Of a DNA stretch of 64,000 nt, positions 42,658 to 50,410 are shown in pieces. Source of the DNA: Streptosporangium sp. NBC_01495 (GTDB lineage: Bacteria > Actinomycetota > Actinomycetes > Streptosporangiales > Streptosporangiaceae); NCBI RefSeq assembly GCF_036250735.1, contig NZ_CP109430.1:9858001-9922000 (forward strand), in the 5' to 3' direction. The stretch's first letter is position 1, and each line of letters opens with the position of its first letter. The notes under the pieces are model-generated. The model made no database searches, was not told where the DNA came from, and saw only the letters and a program-made list of their open reading frames with translations. Position numbers and translations under genes: made by a program.

Positions 42658-42685
42658 GGAGGCGGCGCATGCCGCCTCCTTTTTT
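42658..42685 (+). terminator. intrinsic terminator of the peptide gene
   Basis: GGAGGCGGC (42658-42666), loop GCAT, GCCGCCTCC (42671-42679), then six T (42680-42685). This is the best canonical rho-independent terminator in the window. Confidence 0.92.
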
Positions 42686-43047
42686 GTCGGCCTCGGCGGT
42701 CTCGCACCCACGGTCATGGCGTGACCGAGCAGCGGTCGGCCGCGGAGTTCGTCCAGAAAGAGAAGACGGGTGGGCAGGCCGGCCCCCACCGTGATGCTTC
42801 CGGACCCGGCCATGACACGTGGCTGCGATGCTGGACGGCGGCGACGCAGCGCACCAGCTACCGTGGCACCGGTCCCAGGCGCCCGGGATCCCCGTGCGCG
42901 GCCCGGTCAGGGTGCTGCTGCGGGCCCCTATCTCGGTATGCCGGAGCCCGGCGCCCGCCGTAGGGCGTCAGGAGTCCGTCGGCGGACGGGAAGCGGCGTG
43001 CGGCGGCCGTCCACAGGCGCGCCACCGCACCACTGGCCCGGAGAGAC
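42686..43047. other. 362-bp GC-rich intergenic region
   Basis: Open frames here are Arg/Gly/Pro-rich in every direction. A GTG-started frame at 42721 is not convincing. Nothing recognised. Confidence 0.4.
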
Positions 43048-43437
43048 TCAGGCGTTCTTCCGCCAGACGAGGACGGCGGCGACGGCCAGCAACACGATCG
43101 CCGCTACGTCAATCCGCGCCACGCGCATCGTCGTGCTGTTGAGACCCGACGTGGAGTACGCGAGCAGCAGGAACGATCCCATGCTGATCGCCCCGGCCGT
43201 GACGGCGGGGATGCGCAGCGACGGGATGAATGCCGCGCAGATCAGGGAGAGCCCGACGAGCCCCAGCAGGACGGCCCGGTGGCGCAGGAGCACCGTCAGA
43301 TCGGCGGAGCCGGGGCCGTCGACCGACACCCCGTACGCCGTCGTGATCAGGGACGGCGCGAACGCGACGAAGCCGGGGAGAAAGTTCACCGCCCCGACGA
43401 GGAGAAGCAGAGCGGTCGTGACACGGTCAAGCCACAT
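43048..43437 (-). CDS. four-helix membrane protein (DUF4267/DoxX-like)
   Basis: A 129-residue protein with four predicted helices. The segment LLRHRAVLLGLVGLSLICAA and SMGSFLLLAYSTSG are characteristic of a small membrane family sometimes mislabelled phosphopantetheine adenylyltransferase; it has no nucleotidyltransferase motif. It is divergent from an AraC-type regulator by 56 bp, which probably controls it. Confidence 0.78.
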   Translation of the reverse strand: MWLDRVTTALLLLVGAVNFLPGFVAFAPSLITTAYGVSVDGPGSADLTVLLRHRAVLLGLVGLSLICAAFIPSLRIPAVTAGAISMGSFLLLAYSTSGLNSTTMRVARIDVAAIVLLAVAAVLVWRKNA

Positions 43438-43493
43438 GTCAGTCCTTCTATGGGGTGGGAAGGGACGATCGAAGTGCTGGCTAGCATGTCTGG

Positions 43494-44270
43494 ATGCAAC
43501 CGGCGCCGCTTTCAGAAACGTGTCGTGATCAGGCTGCGCTGTGGTTGTGGCCAGGTCAGGCGCTGTACGTCGGCCCGTCCCTGGCGCTCGACGTCCATTC
43601 CGGATCGGTGAGCTGTCTGGTGGTGGGCGTCGACGTGGAGTTCACCGTCCGGCTGGAGAACGGCCCCTGCCAGGTCGCCCGTACCGCATTGGTAGCGGCT
43701 CGGGTGCGACACCGGATCGTCGCCCACGGGGACCGGATGGCTTTCTGCTACCTGGACCCCGCCTCGGCACGGGAGCGGGCGTGTCGTCGGATGATGAGCG
43801 GGAACGCCGAGCTCGCCCGAGGGCACAGACACGAGCTCGAACTCTCGCGGCTGGCCGCGATGATGGACGGGGATACCTCGGTTTCGGCTGTCCGGCACTG
43901 GTTGGATCTCGCCGGTCCCGACGACCGCGCGGAGATCAGGGACGCACGGATCCGGCATGTTACCCGCCGGCTGTCGGAGGATGCCGGGCAGCAGTTCTCG
44001 GCGGGGAAACTGGCGGCGGAGGTCGGCCTGTCCGTGTCGACGTTCCTCCGGCTCTTCCGGGCCCAGACGGGGACGACGTTCCGCCGCTACCGCCTGTGGA
44101 CGCGCATGCTGCGGATGGCCACCCTGCTGGAGACATGGCCGGATCTGAGCACGGCGGCCGTGGAGGCAGGCTTCGCCAGCCCCTCCCACTTCAGCAGCGC
44201 CTTCCACGCGATGTTCGGTCTCCGGCCCAGCCGGCTCCTGGCCCGGGACGTGACGATCAGAGCCACGTAG
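43494..44270 (+). CDS. AraC-family transcriptional regulator
   Basis: A 258-residue regulator. The C-terminal AraC domain is clear: FSAGKLAAEVGLSVSTFLRL and LSTAAVEAGFASPSHFSSAF, followed by MFGLRPSRL. The N-terminal ~150 residues are a cupin-like sensor (VARTALVAARVRHRIVAHGD). Likely regulates the divergent membrane protein gene. Ribosome binding site is weak. Confidence 0.85.
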   Translation: MQPAPLSETCRDQAALWLWPGQALYVGPSLALDVHSGSVSCLVVGVDVEFTVRLENGPCQVARTALVAARVRHRIVAHGDRMAFCYLDPASARERACRRMMSGNAELARGHRHELELSRLAAMMDGDTSVSAVRHWLDLAGPDDRAEIRDARIRHVTRRLSEDAGQQFSAGKLAAEVGLSVSTFLRLFRAQTGTTFRRYRLWTRMLRMATLLETWPDLSTAAVEAGFASPSHFSSAFHAMFGLRPSRLLARDVTIRAT

Positions 44271-44403
44271 CCCAGGGCGTTACTGCGGGTATGGAATGAC
44301 GGCGGCGACCACGTCGACCGTCCGTCGGGGAGCCGTGCCGTCGAGCGGCGGCGTGCGAAAGCAAGTGGGCGACAAGAAACGTGGGGGCCCTCACCCCCCA
44401 ATG

Positions 44404-44463
44404 GGCTCTGGCCCACTTTCGGTGGTGACGGAGCGTGTTAGCCGAGCAGGATGCGGTGGCGGA
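44404..44463 (-). repeat. ISL3-type terminus, copy A
   Basis: The minus strand encodes VGFALLRHRILLG then TAA (44438-44440), the usual C-terminus of ISL3 transposases, followed by a terminal segment containing CCGAAAGTGGGCCAGAGCCC. Nearly the same sequence recurs at 46906-46966 (copy C), and a diverged version at 44500-44560 (copy B). Confidence 0.65.
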
Positions 44464-44534
44464 GGAGCGCAAAGCCGACTGGGTCTGTCAATATCAAACG
44501 GCTCTGGCACGAATCCGGCGGTGACAGAGCGTTG

Positions 44535-44666
44535 CTAGGAGAGCAGGATCCGCTGTCGGAGCAGGGCGAAGCCGGCTCGGCCGTACATCTGGCGTTTCAG
44601 GAGCTTGACCTTGGTGTTGGTGCCTTCCATGGGGCCGTTGCTGTAGGGCAGGGTCAGCCCGGCGGA
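44535..44666 (-). pseudogene. ISL3-family transposase, C-terminal remnant (copy B)
   Basis: The minus strand encodes SAGLTLPYSNGPMEGTNTKV then KLLKRQMYGRAGFALLRQRI, LLS and TAG (44535-44537). The YSNGPxEG...KxxKRQMYGRA pattern is diagnostic of ISL3 transposase C-termini. Everything upstream is missing; the fragment joins an integrase remnant at about 44662. Confidence 0.85.
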
Positions 44667-44800
44667 TCTCAAGGCTCGGATGGGACACGACAGTGACCGA
44701 ACCGCGTTGATCTACCAGCACGCCATGCGGGACGCAGATTAGAAGATCGCCAACGCGCTGAGTTCCGCCTTCGTTCACCCTCTTGGCTGTACTCATGGCT
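44662..44800 (+). pseudogene. tyrosine recombinase, C-terminal remnant with catalytic Tyr
   Basis: The plus frame reads ADLKARMGHDSDRTALIYQH, AMRDAD, then an in-frame TAG (44740-44742), then KIANALSSAF. The R/MGHxS...LIYQHA pattern is the end of phage integrases; the Tyr codon is 44713-44715. Truncated upstream at the ISL3 junction and interrupted by a stop. Confidence 0.75.
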
Positions 44801-44990
44801 GTACAGCCAACCCTCCGGACAACCAGTTTGGAAGACTTCGGGCCATCCTCGCCTGACCTGCTGCCGAGCAGCTCAGGAGGTGCACGAGGCTATCCGTCAG
44901 TCCCCTTGAATGCCCCTTGCAGACCGCCACGTCTGGCACGCCTGTGGCACGCGAGTGATCAGCTGTGGGCCGCCCCGGCGAAGTTGGAGG

Positions 44991-45860
44991 CTAGATCGCT
45001 TGGTTCTCGATCGCCAGGTCGGCGCCGGCGGTTGATCGGTGGAACGTCTCCTCGTACTCGGCCGGAGGAACGTTCCCGCAGTAAGAATGTAGCCTTTCGG
45101 AATTATACCAAGCAACCCATTCCATGGTGGCAATCGTCACATCCATGACGCCTTTCCAGTCGCCCTGGAACTCGATTAGCTCCTTCTTGTAGAGACTGTT
45201 GAGCGACTCCGCAGCGGCATTGTCATACGAGTCGCCCTTGCTGCCCACAGAACGAGCCGCACCGACCTGGTCGAGCCGTTCGGCGTAGCGGATGGAAGTG
45301 TATTGAACACCTCTATCAGAATGGTGGACAAGGTTATCGACGACGTCGCCACGCGCCCAGATCGCCATTTCCAGGGCGTCGAGTGCCAGATCGGTGCCCA
45401 GGTGGTCGGCGACCTGCCAGCCGACGATCCGACGGGAGTACAGGTCCTGGACGAACGCGGTGTACACCCAGCCGGAGACGGTGGCGACGTAGGTGATGTC
45501 CGCGACCCATCGCAGGTCCGGCCGATCTGCGGTGAAGTTGCGTTCCAGCAGGTCACCGGGCCGATCGGCGCCGGGGACGGTAGTTCGGGGCCGTTTGCGG
45601 GACCAGGTCGCCCCGCACAGGCCCAGCTCGCGCATCAGCCGCTCGACCGTGCACCGGGCGACCGTGACGCCCTGGCGGTTGAGCTGGCCCCACACCTTCC
45701 GCGCCCCATACAGGCCACGTCCGGGGCCTTCCCATACTTTCAAGATCTCCTTTTTCAACTCTTCGTCCCGGACCGCACGAGCCGACGGATTCGACTCCCG
45801 TTTCTTCGCCGCCCAGTACGTGGACGGCGCGAACTCCAGCACGGCACAGATCGGCTCCAC
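44991..45860 (-). CDS. IS3-family transposase OrfB (rve integrase domain)
   Basis: A 289-residue DDE transposase; HTH_21-like N-terminus and rve core. Catalytic residues: D in WVADITYV, D in VHHSDRGVQY and E in DNAAAESLNSLYK. The frame extends upstream to about 45899 (VEFIDTHREQFGVEP), overlapping the OrfA stop in the -1 frame, so the active product is probably an OrfAB frameshift fusion. Apparently intact. Confidence 0.92.
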   Translation of the reverse strand: MEPICAVLEFAPSTYWAAKKRESNPSARAVRDEELKKEILKVWEGPGRGLYGARKVWGQLNRQGVTVARCTVERLMRELGLCGATWSRKRPRTTVPGADRPGDLLERNFTADRPDLRWVADITYVATVSGWVYTAFVQDLYSRRIVGWQVADHLGTDLALDALEMAIWARGDVVDNLVHHSDRGVQYTSIRYAERLDQVGAARSVGSKGDSYDNAAAESLNSLYKKELIEFQGDWKGVMDVTIATMEWVAWYNSERLHSYCGNVPPAEYEETFHRSTAGADLAIENQAI

Positions 45861-45895
45861 ACCGAACTGTTCGCGATGGGTATCGATGAACTCGA

Positions 45896-46213
45896 CTAGC
45901 GCGGAAGTCTGGGATCGAGTTCCCGGGCGAAATATGCCGAGGCGGCCTTCAGGATCTCGTTCGCCCGCCGCAACTCGCGATTCTCACGCTCGAGTTCGGT
46001 GATCCGCCAGGCGTCAGAAGTCGATGTCCCCGGACGCTTCCCGCCATCGACCTCGGTCTGGCGCACCCAAGTCCGCAGTGCCTCGCGGTGCACCCCGAGC
46101 TGGTCTGCGACCCGGGCCAGCACGCCCGTCCCCTCACCGGCCGCACGCAGCTCGAAAACCATACGGACAGCTCGTTCCCGCAGCTCAGGGGAATACTTCC
46201 TCGGTGGTGCCAT
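45896..46213 (-). CDS. IS3-family transposase OrfA
   Basis: A 105-residue HTH_Tnp_1 protein: KYSPELRERAVRMVFELRAA, VADQLGVHREALRTWVRQ and a leucine-zipper-like ELERENRELRRANEILKAA. It binds the IS ends and forms the N-terminal part of the OrfAB transposase. Confidence 0.92.
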   Translation of the reverse strand: MAPPRKYSPELRERAVRMVFELRAAGEGTGVLARVADQLGVHREALRTWVRQTEVDGGKRPGTSTSDAWRITELERENRELRRANEILKAASAYFARELDPRLPR

Positions 46214-46278
46214 AACTCCTCACCCTTCCAGGTATCGGAGCCTCCAACCAACTCGGGGTGGCCCAGCTGATGTGCTCC

Positions 46279-46830
46279 TCAGCAGTACACCTGCCACTCT
46301 TCTTCAGGGACGCAGCCCTCTGTCACGTCGCAGACACGGTCGGCCCACTCGCGAGCAACGAAGACTGGACGGGTGAGGAGGATATCGCCGGCGCGTTGGG
46401 CACGCAGGACAAGCCCGTACTCGTCAGCTCCGATATCTCCGTACTGCGAGGCGCGGACCGCGTCCCCTAGTCCCTGCGACTGCAGGTAGTCCGCGAACAG
46501 ATCCACTAGTTGGGACGGCACACGTCCAACCAGCCGAAGGCCATCCATCGTGACCTGAGGGCCATGATGCGCGTCGATCGCGATGCAGGACAGGTGCCCT
46601 GACTCTGCGAAGTAGGCGGTCAGGGCCAGCCCATGAGATGTAGGCAGATGGAAGTGTGCGTAACGCACTTCCCATTTTCCGTGACTCAGGCCGGAAGGGA
46701 TGTCAGCATCCAGCGCTGCAGCCACTTCATGGAAGCTCATGCCGAACCGCAGCGGTCCAACGCTCACGAGTGGCGTGAAATCCCATTGCAGTCGCTCGGC
46801 GTCGTCAAGAACGACGCCTGCTGGTTTCAT
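46279..46830 (-). CDS. hypothetical protein, cargo of the IS-rich island
   Basis: A 183-residue soluble protein, start ATG 46830 after GAGGGG. It contains GPLRFGMSFHEVAAALDADI and LTAYFAESGHLSCIAIDAHH, resembling small actinobacterial proteins of unknown function with a possible immunity or SMI1-like flavour, but no motif I can name. GC is lower than in core genes. It lies between ISL3 terminus copy C (upstream) and IS3 copy 1 (downstream). Confidence 0.6.
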   Translation of the reverse strand: MKPAGVVLDDAERLQWDFTPLVSVGPLRFGMSFHEVAAALDADIPSGLSHGKWEVRYAHFHLPTSHGLALTAYFAESGHLSCIAIDAHHGPQVTMDGLRLVGRVPSQLVDLFADYLQSQGLGDAVRASQYGDIGADEYGLVLRAQRAGDILLTRPVFVAREWADRVCDVTEGCVPEEEWQVYC

Positions 46831-46905
46831 GGACGCCCCTCTCCATGCCCCTGTCAGCTCATTGCAGGCGCACCCTACCGCTTGGCGCGGGTCTGTCAAC
46901 CAAAC

Positions 46906-46966
46906 GGCCCTGGCCCACTTTCGGGTGGTGACGGAGTGTGTTAGCCGAGCAGGATGCGGTGGCGGA
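46906..46966 (-). repeat. ISL3-type terminus, copy C
   Basis: Nearly identical to copy A (44404-44463), including the transposase C-terminal codons RHRILLG and stop TAA. Both copies B and C are preceded by GGTCTGTCAA..AAACGG. Copy C is joined at about 46967 to an unrelated transposase fragment. Confidence 0.7.
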
Positions 46967-47190
46967 TTTCCGAGCGGGACAGGGTTCCGATGACCCGCTC
47001 GCAGATCGCCCTCGCCCTCGGCCTCGAAGACCTCGTCGAAGGCGGCGGTGTATGTGGCGTCCCGGTCACGAAACAAGAAGCGCAGGCCGCCCAACCGCGC
47101 ATCCATCTCCATCGCCAGGTTCCGGGCCTGCCGTGCAACCCAGGCTCCGGCCGGATGCGCCGTGACGCCGACGTGTGCAGAACGTCGAGC
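46967..47190 (-). pseudogene. rve-type transposase fragment
   Basis: The minus strand encodes HVGVTAHPAGAWVARQARNL, AMEMDARLGGLRFLFRDRDA and TYTAAFDEVFEAEG, then a frameshift into RAICERVIGTLSR. The GVTAHPxGAWVxQQARNL...RFLxRDRDAKFTAAFD pattern is the middle of integrase-core transposases. Both ends are missing; the 3' side is fused to the ISL3 terminus. Confidence 0.8.
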
Positions 47191-47216
47191 CGCTGAGCGT
47201 ACGAGCGGCCGGGGAA

Positions 47217-47254
47217 CTCTGGCCGCCGGGAATGAGCGCTCCCGGCGGCCAGAG
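47217..47254 (-). terminator. 14-bp stem-loop after the ricin-lectin remnant
   Basis: CTCTGGCCGCCGGG (47217-47230), a 10-nt loop, CCCGGCGGCCAGAG (47241-47254): a perfect stem starting four bases after the TGA at 47258-47260 on the minus strand. The intact terminator of a gene that has otherwise decayed. Confidence 0.75.
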
Positions 47255-47257
47255 CCT

Positions 47258-47795
47258 TCAGTCGTGGTGGGGCAGGCGCCCGGCCCGGGCCAGCCGGGAC
47301 ACCAGTTTGCCTTCGGTCCCCAGATCTGCCCGACCGAGGCGACACCGCCGGTGGTCAGGTCCTTCAGGCTGTAGCTGAGGAGATAGACCGCGTTACCGAT
47401 CTTCCCGTAGTAATGCCCACCGCCGATGGGTCCCCAGTCGCCCCGGTGGGGGCGGCGAGGGCCGTGGACGTACCGGTCGCCGTGGTCGTCGTGTCCTCGC
47501 CCGGTGCGATGGTGGTGGCGGTCTCCAGGGTCCAGCTTTGTTCAGGGCCGTTGTTGGCCGACCACTGGATCACCTTGGCGCCGTCCGCGGTGCTGCCGCC
47601 GCCGGACACGGACAGCAGCAGGGAGCTGTTGACGTTTTTGAGGCGGCTCTCCGGGCGCACCGGGTCGGCCTGTAGGGTCCACTGTTGCTCGTTGCCGGAC
47701 CCGCAGGACCATTGGATGGCCTGCGCGCCGTTGGCGACGCTGCTGCCGCCGACCGCCAGTTCCCTTCTTCCAGCCCGCCCCGGGGGCCATCAGCG
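47258..47795 (-). pseudogene. ricin-B-lectin-domain secreted protein, decayed
   Basis: Minus-strand fragments read LAVGGSSVANGAQAIQWSCG, SGNEQQWTLQAD and LLLSVSGGGSTADGAKVIQW, SANNGPEQSWTLE: two QxW ricin-lectin repeats. Further downstream GC3 bias moves to another frame (GGHYYGKIGNAVYLLSYSLK, ...GVASVGQIWG) and then a third (EGKLVSRLARAGRLPHHD, stop 47258). At least two frameshifts and an upstream TGA show it is broken. The original was probably an exported carbohydrate-binding protein. Confidence 0.7.
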
Positions 47796-48213
47796 CCCAG
47801 TCATGAGGTGACCACGGCACCGGCCCGCCATCAGGATCACGGGAAGATCGGGACGCCAGATGAACAATCCGCCAGTGGCCGAAGAGCGCCAACCGACATC
47901 CAGTGATCAGCTACCCCTATCGCCGATTCAGAGGTCAGTGGGGCTCGTTGCACGCTCGGCGATCCCGGCGATGTGGAGCTGATCTTCAATGCCCACGTCG
48001 TCGCAAGGGCACGGTGCCATGTGGGCTCAGGTCGAGCTCCACCCTCCGCTGTACAACGCCGGGGCCTCCGAGCCTCTGTGATCTGTGCTTCGACTCCCTA
48101 TACCGCCGGTCATGTGGCGAATGACATCATGGAGATCATTTCCCTACAATCAGTCCGGCGGCGTTGACGCGCGCGGGTCCCTGACCGCATGAAATCGAAA
48201 GAAGGTTGTGGGC
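47796..48213. other. 418-bp intergenic region
   Basis: A plus-strand frame (47973-48167, MELIFNAHVVARARCHVGSG) has mixed codon bias and may be decayed coding sequence; no family recognised. The right end carries the GAAGG ribosome binding site (48201-48205) of the next gene. Confidence 0.4.
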
Positions 48214-49944
48214 ATGCTCCGTACACGCCTGGCCGTCCTGGCCACGGGAATCGTCGGAGTTTCCCTGCTGTCCGCGGTTGCCCCGCGACAGGCCGTGGCC
48301 GCCTCCGCCCTGACCTGCTCGGCGGTCGTGCCGGTGTACGGCATCAACGGGGACGGCAAGCTGCGCTGGTACGGCCACCACGCCGGCGCCTCTGGCGCGG
48401 ATTCCTGGGCCACCGGCAGCGGCAAGGAGATCGGCTATGGCTGGAACACCCTGGCCAAGGTGTTCTCCGGCGGCAACGGCGTGATCTACGCGGTCGACGC
48501 CGATGGGAACCTGAAATGGTACCGTCACCTGGACCCGGCGACCGGCCAGCCCGGCTGGGCTCCCGGCGAGCGCACGGTCCTCGGCCACGGCTGGGGCGAC
48601 TTCGTGGACATCGTGTCCGCCGGCTCCGGGGTGATCTACGCCCTCGACAAAGCCGGAGACCTGCACTGGTACCGCCACCTTTCGCCGGCGACCGGCAAGG
48701 CCCAGTGGGCGCCGGGGAGCGGCAAGGTCATCCGCTCGGGCTGGACATCGATCACCACGCTGATGACCGGGCGCGACGGCACGCTGTACGGCGTGAACAC
48801 CAAGGGGCACGTCCGCTGGTACGACCACACCGACCCGACCGCCGGCGGCACCGTCTTCGGCCTGGGCACGGGACTGGTAACCGGCGAGGGCTGGGACGAT
48901 CACCGCAGCCCGTCCGGCGCCGGAGCGGGAGTCGTCTACGCGCTCGACGCATCCGGCCGGATGTGGTGGTACCGCCACGTCGACCCCCTGGGCGGGGCAC
49001 CCGTCTGGCAGGACCGCCGCCCGCTGAAAACCGGATTCTCCTCCTTCACCACCCTGTTCTCCGACGCCACCGCATGCTCGCCGGACCAGTCCTTCACCGG
49101 CTACACCCCCGGCAAATCCGGCCAGAGCCTCTACTACAGCCAAGGCCGGGTCGGCGCTGTCCTGACGGAAGGCGCTCGAACCGCCGTCACCTACGGCCGG
49201 CAACGCAAGTTCGCCGAGACAACGACCGAGGCTACCGTCTCAACCCGGGCCTGGGTCCGCCTGCTACCCGGGCCATGGTCGCCCGCGGCGCCATGGGCGT
49301 CCTCATGGCCGGCGGCCAACATCGCCAGGACCGACGAGGATCTGCTGGAGATCGCCACGCAATACCTCGCGGACGCCCCCGCCAAGGTCCGCGATGGCCT
49401 GCTCTACGCGGGCGACGCCCACTACGGGCCTCTACTCCCGGACGGCAACCGGGAAGAGGGCTCGGACTTCAACGACTACCTCGGCCTCGCATGGACCTAC
49501 GACGACAAGATCGACCCCCCGGAAGCCCGCCAGAAGGAATCGCTGGACTGTTCCGGTTTCGTGAGAATGGTCCTCGGCTACCGCGGCGACTACCCCCTGG
49601 GCATCGGCGACACACTGAGCAAGTCCACCCTTCCCCGCCGAGCCGTACAAATGGCCGACGAGAACGCCCCGGGGATCACCGTGATCGACGGTGGTGGGGC
49701 CAGACCCACTTCCTACGCGAACCTGCAGACGGGCGACCTGCTGTTCTGGGACGCCAACGCGGACGACGGCACAGCCCTCGACCACGTCGGCATTTATCTG
49801 GGAATCGACTCCACCGGCAAACACCGGTTCATATCCAGCCGCAAAACGGTGGACGGCCCTACCCTGGGCGACGAAGGCGGCCCCTCGACCCTCGACAGCG
49901 CCACCCTCTACGACCGCTCTTGGCGCAAGGCAAAGCGCGTCTGA
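48214..49944 (+). CDS. secreted tachylectin-type propeller fused to NlpC/P60 hydrolase
   Basis: A 576-residue exported protein. A Sec signal (about residues 1-29) precedes five ~48-residue repeats ending in WYGH/WYRH/WYDH (DGNLKWYRHLDPATGQPGW; GDLHWYRHLSPATGKAQW), a tachylectin-2-like sugar-binding propeller. The C-terminal domain is NlpC/P60: Cys446 in LDCSGFVRMVLGYR and His524 in LDHVGIYLG. Start ATG 48214, eight bases after GAAGG. Likely a cell-wall hydrolase or toxin-like lysin targeted by its lectin part. GC is normal although it lies in the island. Confidence 0.85.
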   Translation: MLRTRLAVLATGIVGVSLLSAVAPRQAVAASALTCSAVVPVYGINGDGKLRWYGHHAGASGADSWATGSGKEIGYGWNTLAKVFSGGNGVIYAVDADGNLKWYRHLDPATGQPGWAPGERTVLGHGWGDFVDIVSAGSGVIYALDKAGDLHWYRHLSPATGKAQWAPGSGKVIRSGWTSITTLMTGRDGTLYGVNTKGHVRWYDHTDPTAGGTVFGLGTGLVTGEGWDDHRSPSGAGAGVVYALDASGRMWWYRHVDPLGGAPVWQDRRPLKTGFSSFTTLFSDATACSPDQSFTGYTPGKSGQSLYYSQGRVGAVLTEGARTAVTYGRQRKFAETTTEATVSTRAWVRLLPGPWSPAAPWASSWPAANIARTDEDLLEIATQYLADAPAKVRDGLLYAGDAHYGPLLPDGNREEGSDFNDYLGLAWTYDDKIDPPEARQKESLDCSGFVRMVLGYRGDYPLGIGDTLSKSTLPRRAVQMADENAPGITVIDGGGARPTSYANLQTGDLLFWDANADDGTALDHVGIYLGIDSTGKHRFISSRKTVDGPTLGDEGGPSTLDSATLYDRSWRKAKRV

Positions 49945-50053
49945 CCTCTGCCGAAGTCCGCTCCTTGGCGCGCACCCGTTGAATCGGGCAGCGCCGCCCT
50001 CCAAGTGGGTGGCGGTGGTGCCGTCATGCGATTGGAGCGTAGCGACACCGATG

Positions 50054-50077
50054 ACCTCGCCCCCCCGCGGGCGAGGT
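50054..50077 (+). terminator. stem-loop after the lectin-NlpC/P60 gene
   Basis: ACCTCGCCC (50054-50062), loop CCCCGC, GGGCGAGGT (50069-50077), perfect 9-bp stem 110 bp downstream of the stop; no T tract. Confidence 0.5.
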
Positions 50078-50154
50078 TGTGGGCGCCAAGAACTCGGCCA
50101 CCCTACGCGACCTGCCCGTATTCGTGGATCAGCCCGCGAGGGCCGGGAACACGA

Positions 50155-50410
50155 CGGGCTCACCGGCGAGGTCGCCGATCATGGCGGAACGGGCAGGCTG
50201 GTGTTCTGTACGAAGAACGGGACCGCGCTGAGCGCCGGCAACGTCCGGCGGGACTTCCGGAAGATCCTCAAGGAAGCCGGGCTGGTCGACACGGAGTGGA
50301 CGCCCCGGGAGATGCGGCACAGCTTCGTCTCGCTGCTCTCGGACTCCGGTGTCCCCATCGAGCACATCTCTCGCCTGGTCGGCCACGCCAACACCGTGGT
50401 CACCGAGGGC
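50155..50410 (+). pseudogene. tyrosine recombinase/integrase, internal remnant
   Basis: The frame reads GRLVFCTKNGTALSAGNVRR, DFRKILKEAGLVD, TPREMRHSFVSLLSDSG, VPIEHISRLVGHANTVVTEG. The R-H-x-x-R box (TPREMRHSF) and second His (VGHAN) are intact, but the expected VYRHxLRP with the catalytic Tyr is missing: the frame joins an XRE fragment at 50410/50411. The N-terminal arm is also lost. Confidence 0.82.

Larger units (their letters stand above)
44964..46267 (-). mobile_element. IS3-family insertion sequence, copy 1
   Basis: It contains OrfA and OrfB in the standard order with OrfB in the -1 frame. Imperfect inverted ends are visible: TGGGCCGCCCCG...TTGGAGGCT at 44966-44991 and, inverted, TGGGCCACCCCG...TTGGAGGCTCC at 46237-46264. 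Exact ends and target duplication are unclear. It lies 12 bp downstream of the hypothetical gene stop at 46279. Confidence 0.85.

Noticed and set aside
42721..42963. GTG-started 80-codon frame after the peptide gene
   Set aside because: No ribosome binding site, Cys/Arg-rich translation and no motif; follows a strong terminator without a visible promoter.
43048..43437. Phosphopantetheine adenylyltransferase
   Set aside because: This label is often carried by similar small membrane proteins, but the sequence has four helices and no nucleotidyltransferase HxGH motif.
47973..48167. 64-codon plus-strand frame before the lectin-peptidase gene
   Set aside because: Codon bias is not sustained and no family is recognisable; possibly decayed coding DNA.
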